Assembly (NCBI RefSeq): GCF_963583255.1
Contig: NC_084804.1
Span: 23,814,061 to 23,878,060, forward strand
Source: Pyrus communis
Lineage: Eukaryota > Streptophyta > Magnoliopsida > Rosales > Rosaceae
Direction: 5' to 3'
Length of the DNA stretch: 64,000 nt
Position 1 is the first letter of the stretch, and every line of letters starts with the position of its first letter. Below, in pieces: positions 56,582-64,000 of this stretch. The position numbers and the translations under genes are program-made. The notes beneath the pieces are model-generated. The model searched no databases. It had not been told where the DNA came from and saw only the letters and a program-made list of their open reading frames with translations.

Positions 56582-58615
56582 TGATGCGTTTTTTATACGC
56601 ACACAAATTAAACCCTCTTTTTGTCAATTGTAGTATAAGTATAAGTAGGGATCGTTCTGGACCGGGGATTAGGTGGGATTGTTAATCACTTGGATTTGAC
56701 TCAAAAACATAAAAACAAAGTTAAAAACGTTCACAAAGACTCAAAGGACTCAAAACAAGTTCAAAAGACTCAAAACTGCCTAAAAACACTAACTAGGCAG
56801 TTTCTGACCTTAACCCCAATGTTGGACGAATTTAGGATTATGGCTTGATTCAAACGTAAAATAACAATATAAAACACTATACTAGACTCAAAGAATGCAA
56901 AACTAAACTTTAAAACACTAAAACAAACCAAAAGACTCAAACATCACCCAAAACACTCAAAACAGCCTTAAAATCACTTTCTGGGCAGTTTTGAGCACTT
57001 TGGTGAATTTGGACGAATTTTGGGAAATAAATTGAATCAAAACACTTTAAAACATAAACTAAACAAAGTCTAAACACTAAAGAACAAGAAAGTAAAGGGG
57101 GGGGTTAGGTTTTGACGAATTTAAACGAAAAGAACAGATTGTAAGTAAAAGCAAAATGTAAGTGTGAATGTGTGATAGAATTGAATGGAATGAAGGCTAG
57201 CTAAGGGGTTCATCTCCATACATGTTATACTTGCATAATAAAATGATTTCCAATTGCATTTCAATAAACTATGATACTCAACACCCCAAGTTAACCGTGA
57301 TGCACTAATTAACCTTCAAATCTTCCTAACGTTATTGAATTGGATGATGCATGCGACAATTCAAAACATTCCCCACAAGTCCTCAACATGAATGCATAGA
57401 AGAGGTACAAGCAAGAATCATTACGCTCTATGAAAATTATAAGTGTTGACGAGGCATTCGTTACTATGATTGCATGAAACTTATGCCAAGAATTTGTTTA
57501 ACGCGATTTATTGATAACTTATTTATGTATGTTTATTGAGAGTGCACGCTTAATTTTCATGCATGAATATGACGCTAGAATATAAGTGAGTTTCACCTAA
57601 TAGTTACGAACTTATATTCATAAGTAGTGGAGGTTGCTTATAAACAATCGCGTTAAACGAATTCTTGGCAAGAGTTTCATGCATTCATAGTAACGAATGC
57701 CTCGTCAACACTTATAATTTTCATAGAGCGTAATGATTCTTGCTTGTACCTCTTCTATGCAATCATGTTGAGGACTTGTGGGGAATGTTTTGAATTGTCG
57801 CATGCATCATCCAATTCAATAACGTTAGGAAGATTTGAAGGTTAATTAGTGCATCACGGTTAACTTGGGGTGTTGAGAATTCATGGTTTATTGAAATGCA
57901 ATTGGAAATCATTTTATTATGCAAGTATAACATGTATGGAGATGAACCCCTTAGCCATTCTATCATCCATTCATTCCATTCCATCAAATTCGTTTTACAA
58001 TCTGTTTAGTTTATTAACTTGTTTTGTTATTTCAATTTTCGTATAAATCTAAATCCCCCTTTACTTTAATGTCCAATTTAGTTAGAAATCAATTTAGTTT
58101 GTGCTTTTAAGTGTTTTGATTCATTTTATTTCCCAATTTCGTCCAGATTCACCAAAGTGCTCAAAACTGCCCAGAAAGTGATTTTAAGGCAGTTTCGAGT
58201 GTTTTGGGTGATGTTTGAGTCTTTTGGTTTGTTTTAATGTTTTAAGTGTTTAGTTTTACATTCTTTGAGTTAGTTTAGTGTTTTATATTGTGTTTTTACG
58301 TTCTTGAGTCAAGTTATTACTTAATTTCGTCCAAATTTGTGTTTGTGCTCAAATCTGCCCAGAAAGTGGTTTTTAGGCAGATTTGAGTGTGTTTGTGTTG
58401 TTTTGACTCTTTTGGTTTGTCTTAGTGTTTTAAAGTTTAGCTTTGCATTCTTTGAGTCTAGTATAGTGTTTCATATTGTTATTTTACGTTTTTGAGTCAA
58501 ATCCAAGTGGTTAACAATCCCTCCTAATCCCCGGTCTAGAACGATCCCTACTTATACATATACTACAATTTGACGAAAAGAGGGTTTAATTTGTGTGCGT
58601 ATAATTCACGCATCA
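56582..58615 (+). repeat. Apparent 5' LTR of element D, inverted-repeat structure
   Basis: 56582 to about 57507 is an R-U5 block in minus orientation (TGATGCGTTTTTTATACGC at its edge). 57508-58615 is the same block in plus orientation, ending CACGCATCA at the PBS. U3, TATA box, RY words and leader hairpin are all missing. The two arms would pair over about 900 bp. The normal 3' LTR at 63592 shows what the 5' copy should look like. Confidence 0.8.
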
Positions 58616-58620
58616 AATTT

Positions 58621-58640
58621 TGGCGCCGTTGCCGGGGATT
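58621..58640 (+). promoter_or_regulatory. Primer-binding site of element D (tRNA-Asp)
   Basis: TGGCGCCGTTGCCGGGGATT five bases after the LTR end, identical to the other copies. Confidence 0.92.
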
Positions 58641-58745
58641 AGCAAATTTGCTAATCTCTTGGATTGTTTGTTTCTGTTATGTATTTTAGTTTTAGTTTTT
58701 GATTTGTGTTTTGTTTGTTGAATTCAAATACTAGAGAAGAACAAC

Positions 58746-59669
58746 ATGGCACTTGATAATGCTTTTCTTTTGTCACAGCTCATGGAAAGGTCTCAAATGC
58801 AAAGAGTTGATATATTGAATCTTCAATCAAGGAATAACGTGTTTTCCAATACTTACAATTCGGATTGGAGTGATCATTCAAACTCTATGTGGTGGGAACC
58901 TCAAAATGCTCAACAAGGAGGATATTGGCAGCCACCACAACCTCATATTCAATATGCCCAACAAAACTTAAGTTCGTCAATAGATTATAATCAAAAGCTT
59001 AACGAATTAATTTGTTTGGTGCAGGGCTCACAAAATCAAGACAATGAGGCTCGACAAGAAGACAAAAGGTTGGACCACTTGGAAAAGCAAATTGGGCAGA
59101 TCGCGGAGTTCGTAGGACAATTTTGCGACCAAGGCAAACTCCCTAGTTCAACCATTGTAAAACCGAAGGGAGAATTTGAAGCACCTTTGCTGGAAGCACT
59201 TATTGCTCCTACGCCATCTAATTCAAGTAAGGTTGTTCCAATTAGTTCTAACCCCATTCCACCTAATATCCCTATTCCTTGCAGGTTCATGAATTCCAAG
59301 GAAGATGAAAGTGAAAAAGACATCTTGGAAGACCTTCCAAAGGTGCAAAGTAGGGAATTTCATGAATTCATCAAAGAGGATATACTTGAGACAACAATGC
59401 CCAAAGAAGTTGAATTTGATGACATTGGACAAGTCATAACCATCACATGCAATCTGGCCAAGTCCAATATCCCTGAAACTTTCAAAGGAGTGGTGTTTGT
59501 CATTGAGTTCTTGTCAGACAAAACAAGTAAGTCATTTTTTTCAAATTCCATTACATTTTATACTAACTTGTTGTTTTTTATGAATCAGGCACCTACATTA
59601 GAATTCAAACCAATGCCGGTTCACTTCAAGTATCACCTTCCATTCAAGGACCAATTCCATGCCGTTTGA
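58746..59669 (+). CDS. Gag-linker ORF of element D (307 aa)
   Basis: MALDNAFLLSQLMERSQM start and the same block order as A: linker (EKQIGQIAEFVGQFCDQG), [15 protein letters not shown], unassigned segment (FKGVVFVIEFLSDKTSK), then APTLEFKPMPVHFKY to the stop. It is shorter than in A and C because the second YWQP-containing piece is missing. The intron-like segment (GTAAGT, TACTAAC, ATCAG) begins at 59528. The frame is open end to end. No capsid, zinc knuckle or enzymes, so it cannot transpose alone. Confidence 0.75.
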   Translation: MALDNAFLLSQLMERSQMQRVDILNLQSRNNVFSNTYNSDWSDHSNSMWWEPQNAQQGGYWQPPQPHIQYAQQNLSSSIDYNQKLNELICLVQGSQNQDNEARQEDKRLDHLEKQIGQIAEFVGQFCDQGKLPSSTIVKPKGEFEAPLLEALIAPTPSNSSKVVPISSNPIPPNIPIPCRFMNSKEDESEKDILEDLPKVQSREFHEFIKEDILETTMPKEVEFDDIGQVITITCNLAKSNIPETFKGVVFVIEFLSDKTSKSFFSNSITFYTNLLFFMNQAPTLEFKPMPVHFKYHLPFKDQFHAV

Positions 59670-59753
59670 TTTTATTTATGTTAAAAAAAAAAAATAAAAA
59701 AAAAAAATAAAAAAAATGAAAGAAAGATACTAAACATGGAGAAAGGTGGAGCT

Positions 59754-60425
59754 TCACAAAGGTTGTTTGCGTGAAGCCCCACTACGAGGCGCAGAAGCGG
59801 AAGGCGCAGAAGCGGGAGGCATAGAAGCGGGAGGCATCGGAGCGGAAGCCATCGGAGCGGGAGGCATCGGAGCTAGAGCATTCCAGGCCTCAATACTTGG
59901 CCAAGCGCTGGATGACCCAGGAAAAAGGTGCCTCTGGAGATAAGACGCAAACCTTTGACGGTCACTGTGAATTCGACCCTCAGATTCTGGCAGCTCATCA
60001 AGCTTCCTCTTCATCCCCGACGAATAGTTATTTGCAAGCACATGCAAACTTCTATTCTCGTACTTAAGCTGCTGGATCTCTTGCTTAAGTCTTTCCACCT
60101 CTGCCATCAACGATTCCACCTGACGAGAACGGGCAAGCAGGCGTAGGCCCATGTTGGACACAGAGCTCGCACACTGAACACTAAGTGCGAGGGACTCTTG
60201 AACGGCCAACTCATCAGACCGTCCTGACAGCAGCCTACTATCTTTTGGAGTGAGGAGGTTCCTAGCTACTATTGTAGCTGTTGTGGCGTCCTGCATCACG
60301 GAGTCTTCACCTGTAAGAAGACCGTTAGAAGATAAGAAAGAAGGGCGCCATACGTTACCTTGACGCGGCGCGCCCGTATCACTGCTAAGGCTCAATTCCA
60401 AGCTAAGGTTCGATGAGTTTTCCAT
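59754..60425 (-). CDS. Antisense ORF of element D, coiled-coil protein, 223 aa, intact
   Basis: Full-length and uninterrupted, starting MENSSNLSLELSLSSD (the other copies have MAN). N-terminal polar Ser/Leu-rich part with DTGAPRQGNVWRPSF, coiled coil at about 88-160 (VESLMAEVERLKQEIQQL), Pro/Ala/Met/Ser tail. Same length as the E copy. It lies between the poly(A) tract after the gag-linker ORF and its own promoter-like region. With E it is one of two copies that could give full-length protein. Function unknown. Confidence 0.75.
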   Translation of the reverse strand: MENSSNLSLELSLSSDTGAPRQGNVWRPSFLSSNGLLTGEDSVMQDATTATIVARNLLTPKDSRLLSGRSDELAVQESLALSVQCASSVSNMGLRLLARSRQVESLMAEVERLKQEIQQLKYENRSLHVLANNYSSGMKRKLDELPESEGRIHSDRQRFASYLQRHLFPGSSSAWPSIEAWNALAPMPPAPMASAPMPPASMPPASAPSASAPRSGASRKQPL

Positions 60426-60965
60426 TTTTCAAAAGTGTTCAAAGAAAAGGGATGGAGTTAAATTTCAAAGGGCCGGAGTCGATTTTCAAGAATGGGAAAT
60501 CTTCAGAGTGTGTTTGTTGTGGTGATCGATAGCTCAATAAAAAAGCCAAGGCGACGCGTCCACCGATTCAAAAAGCCGGAATTTCCGGCGTAATTTTGGC
60601 GACGCTTTCTCGGCTTTTCAGAAGACGCGTTCAACTTTGTCAAAAGATTTCTGACAAAGCTGAAAACACGTGGAGGCCATCATCGCAACTACACGTCTTT
60701 AGCCGACAAGCGCAAAGTTCGGCGACGCTTTCTATGCTTTTCAGAAAACGCGTGCAGCTTTGTCAAATGAAGCCGCATCTGCACTACCACGTGTCGTTCA
60801 GAAAGAGAAGGGGCGTCGTTCAGAAATCGAAGGGGCGGCCACTCAGAAATCGAAGAGGCGTCGTTCAGAAATCGAAGGGGCGCCACTATTTCAAAAAGCC
60901 GGATTTGCGGGATCAAAACGTTTGTCGACAAGGGTAAAAAAACAGTACCACCACTTGATATTATT
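60426..60965 (-). promoter_or_regulatory. Promoter-like region of the element D antisense ORF
   Basis: Minus-strand TATA-like TTTTTTATTGAG (plus 60534-60548), G-boxes near 60669 and 60789, tandem GACGCTTTCTC motifs, and AGAAATCGAAGGGGCG-type repeats at about 60800-60885. Confidence 0.55.
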
Positions 60966-63591
60966 TCTATATATGTCGACCTTCGTCTTTTATGGCAAGG
61001 CAAACCTGAAGAAAATGCCCAACTCTCCCTCACCTCTGAGGGCGCACTCCCAGCAAAGCCTTTCGAAATACTCAATTCTTTCTTCTTCCCCAAAGATGAT
61101 ACCAGATGCCTGGAGTACAGATGACCCAGGAGGAAATGGCGGATTGAAGTGTGCTGATTCATTCACCGCTTCTTCAAAAGCAAAGGTATCTCATATCATC
61201 AAGGTCAAAAGCAAAAGTATCTCATATCATGCTCTTTCCCTGTCTTTTTCTTTGTCCTTGTTCTTACTCGCATGGCAAAGTAAAAGAAGCAATCAGCCGG
61301 CACTTGGAGTCAGTCTTCCGATCTGGAGCCAACTGCCTGGAATCTATTCCTGATTGCTTACCTAGCGTTGCTCTCGAGTAGTCATCTTCAACGGTTGATA
61401 CACTTCCAGAGAAGGGACCACTTCTGCAAAGGGGAGCGAGTAAGGCAAGTGAAAATGATACATTGAAGCATGTGGAGACAAACTTAGGCTGAGTTATCCT
61501 CCAACCCTTTTCAATACGAATTGGAAAGATTGAACAAAGAAACAGACCAAAGGGGTAAGCTCAGACCTTCGGGGGAGACCAAAAGAACCATCATGCTGCC
61601 CAGTTCAAGAAGTAGCACAAAGGAAAATCAACGATGGGCAGAAACCAGTTCAAGAGTAAGCCTGTGGAATCACAAAGATCAAAAGCCTCAATGCAATTAC
61701 CAAGGAGAAGATGGAATTTACACTCTATAACCAGATTTGCGTCTCTAAACTCTTCTCTTTGTTAATTACATTTTGCCATGTTTAGTGTGTTTAAGTGCTT
61801 TTTGTGAGTTTACTTATGTTTTGTGTGAATCTATGCTTAAAACATTGAGGACAATGTTTGATTTAAGTGTGGGGGGGTAACTAAGTATATTTAATGCAAA
61901 TTCGTGGGATTTTATCACCCATTACTTCAAATGTTGTTCCTTGCTGTTTTAAGGTGTTTTTAAGTTGTCTTAGAGTGTTTTTAGTATGTTTTGTTTTATA
62001 ACTTCGAAAATCACATAAAAAGTTGAAAAACATGTTTTAAAAAGCCTAAAAAGAGTGTTTTGAGTCGTTTTTGTGTGTTTGTGTCTTAGGGTACCTTCCA
62101 ACACAATGATAAGGATTTGGTTTGTAATTGCATGACTGTTAAAGAGAGTTATAAACATGGATGAAAGTTTGATTTACTCTTGGTATATGCTTGGTTATGG
62201 TTATAATGTATGACTTCACATGCAATCATAAAAGAAATATTCGTTTTTGTAACATGCTTGAAGGAAGAAACTCATAATAACGCTACATCCCTGTGAGACT
62301 CGAGCCATTACTTTCTTTGGAGAGTTATTTTCTGTGATTCTTTGTTTTCTAAAGTTGTTGCATGATCTCATTATCCTTGCTTGGTTGCTACTTAGAATGC
62401 AATTGTATCATGATAGAACTAAATGCTAGAACTTATATCCGTTTCATTCAAAGCATGACATTGAATTGCATAACATATATCAAGATGAAGTTGTGTAGTT
62501 GCCACCATAGCCAAATAGCCTTACTTCCCATATTTCGTATATGTTGTAAGTTTTAACCCCATTGAGCCTTGTTTAGCCCATGTTCTTTGTTAACCCATAT
62601 CATCCTCACCTAGCCTAGATTAGGACCATCCGTACCCTTGTTCTTGAAGCATAGTAAGCATGACGGATAATGAATTCCTTTTGATTAATATGTTGCAGAA
62701 AATAAGTGTGGGGGAAGGGATTTTTGTGTGTATGTATGTGCCTAAGTCTTAAAGGAGGCACGGGAAAAAGAAAAAAAAAATGTGAGAAAAAGAAGAAGAA
62801 AAGAAAGAAAAAGAGTGAAAATAAGTGAGAATGGACTCACAAGTGTGATTGTTGAAGAAAGGGCCCAAAAAGTTGAATATGGCCCGAAGTTTTGTGACTT
62901 CCCCTTGGGTGTTCAAAGTTGACTTCTGCGTTCTAAAGGGAATTCTAAGTACCTAATTCAATACTTTGCTCACTATTGCTTTAAGAATGTTTGCTTATCC
63001 TTCACCTTTCATTGTTAGCCAATTGCCTAGCCTCGTTACAACCCTTTGACTTCTATCTTGATTGTTATGTGTTTCAATTTGTGGAGTTTGAACTTGGTAT
63101 AAGCTTATGGTGTCACTGGTTCTCGCTTCTAAGTAGTAGCATTCCATTCATGAGATCATACCTAAACATGCTTATTAACTCCAGAAATTGCTCTCTTTAT
63201 GATACATATATGTGAGTGTTCGTTTTCATGTTTACATCAATCTTCTCACATATAACTAGTGTAGGGTGTGAAGTTAGAAAATCTGTGTGAAAAACGAGAG
63301 TACATCTAGTAAGGAATTGAGGGAATTCTCTAAGGCATGTTACTACATTCAAAACATGGTTTTAAATGCTTAATTGTGAACTAGTATGTGGTGACTATGA
63401 TTAAAAATGTACTTAAGTGTAAAGATGGCTAAAATCTGTGGGAATAATGATTTTTAACTTGTCATGTGCATTGGAAATCCCTGAGACGATTGTTGGAAGG
63501 TATAGGTTGTGTTTTGTTCGTTTTGTTTTGTTTTTGGTTTCTTTTGTTTTGTTTTGCTCGAGGACTAGCAAAAGATAAGTGTGGGGGTATT
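60966..63591 (+). other. Non-coding 3' tail of element D
   Basis: Polypurine motifs near 61866, 62705 and 63578, the last directly before the 3' LTR. A sense frame (60760-61353, 197 codons) spans the env position and contains the hydrophobic HALSLSFSLSLFLLAW stretch, but has no recognised domain. The 73-codon antisense frame has lost its start here. Confidence 0.55.
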
Positions 63592-64000
63592 TGATAGGAG
63601 CATATTCATGCGACTTAAATGGCTTGTTCTCGTGCATTTACGTTATGTTTCTTTAGTTATTTTAGTACTTTAAGCTATTTTCGTGTGTTTGTAGGTCCAA
63701 AGGGCTAAAGGAGCAAAAAGATGCATTTTGGAGACTTTTGGAGCACTTTTGGACTAAGGATGGATAGCTTATGCTTGGAGCCAAAGTGTTGGACGAAATT
63801 GAAGACCTAATTGAATACCAAAGTGTTGGAACCTTGTTCCCTTTAGTTTTAGGACATTTAAACCTTTCCTAATCCCATTCATCAACACATGCATCCACAT
63901 GCATTCACCCTTTAAACCATTAAATCCACATGCTTTCCTATTCAATTAAATCAGCCACATGCATTCATCATCATAACCTAGCTGTCATTCCACTTCATTG
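63592..64000 (+). repeat. 3' LTR of element D, cut by the window end
   Basis: Starts TGATAGGAGCATATTC after the polypurine tract and matches U3 of A and C for its visible 409 bp, including CACATGCAT words near 63888-63965. The normal U3 start contrasts with the palindromic 5' LTR. Confidence 0.9.

Larger units (their letters stand above)
56582..64000 (+). mobile_element. Element D: non-autonomous retrotransposon, right end outside the window
   Basis: Palindromic 5' LTR (56582-58615), PBS, gag-linker ORF, intact antisense ORF, non-coding tail with three polypurine motifs, and the start of a normal 3' LTR at 63592. It has the same plan as A and C without nested insertions, so it is the clearest example of the non-autonomous form. 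The target duplication cannot be checked here. Confidence 0.85.

Overview
The window is plant nuclear heterochromatin made almost entirely of LTR retrotransposons. A eudicot is likely, perhaps Rosaceae; that is an impression from the gene fragments and element style, and no species can be fixed. Evidence: a full Ty3/gypsy gag-pol of the chromodomain-lacking Athila/Tat type, primer sites complementary to the 3' end of tRNA-Asp, long TG...CA LTRs with 5-bp target duplications, a decayed Ty1/copia element, and plant FAR1 and BTB/POZ-MATH exon fragments. I see no intact host gene.

Layout. 1-5762: 3' half of plus-strand element E (antisense ORF, long non-coding tail, 3' LTR). 6231-14292: decayed minus-strand copia element F, split by solo LTR V (7587-9933, TSD TGTAG) and truncated LTR W (11007-12005). 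14293-17796: mosaic of gene fragments (FAR1 domain, one BPM exon, a 110-bp direct repeat). 17797-55838: a four-level nest. Solo LTR Z (TSD GTAGT) contains solo LTR Y (TSD ATGGT), which contains plus-strand element A (20458-55011, TSD AAAAC). A holds autonomous element B in its 5' LTR (21723-36191, minus, TSD GGGCC) and non-autonomous element C in its interior (39781-49900, plus, TSD CCTTT). 56582-64000: plus-strand element D, running off the window, whose apparent 5' LTR is a large palindrome.

How the parts work together. B encodes an uninterrupted 1854-aa Gag-Pol and has nearly identical LTRs, so it is young and potentially active. A, C and D (probably E too) share its LTR, PBS and 3' tail but carry only a 307-363-aa ORF. 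That ORF keeps the Gag-protease linker and lacks capsid, zinc knuckle, protease, RT and integrase, so these elements are presumably mobilised in trans by B-like copies. All five carry, in antisense orientation, the same roughly 223-aa coiled-coil, proline-rich ORF behind its own promoter-like region (TATA-like box, two G-boxes, tandem motifs). It is the best candidate here for a little-described system.

Other notable signals: an inverted, minus-strong-stop-like fragment inside C's 5' LTR with microhomology junctions; a palindromic 5' LTR in D; a conserved 46-nt leader hairpin with a diverged, pairing counterpart in a second LTR family; arrays of the CATGCA (RY) motif in U3; three regularly spaced polypurine motifs in each 3' tail; and antisense-ORF nonsense mutations that are all C-to-T changes at CHG sites. 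LTR boundaries rest on TG/CA ends plus matching 5-bp duplications read by eye. Internal boundaries are approximate.
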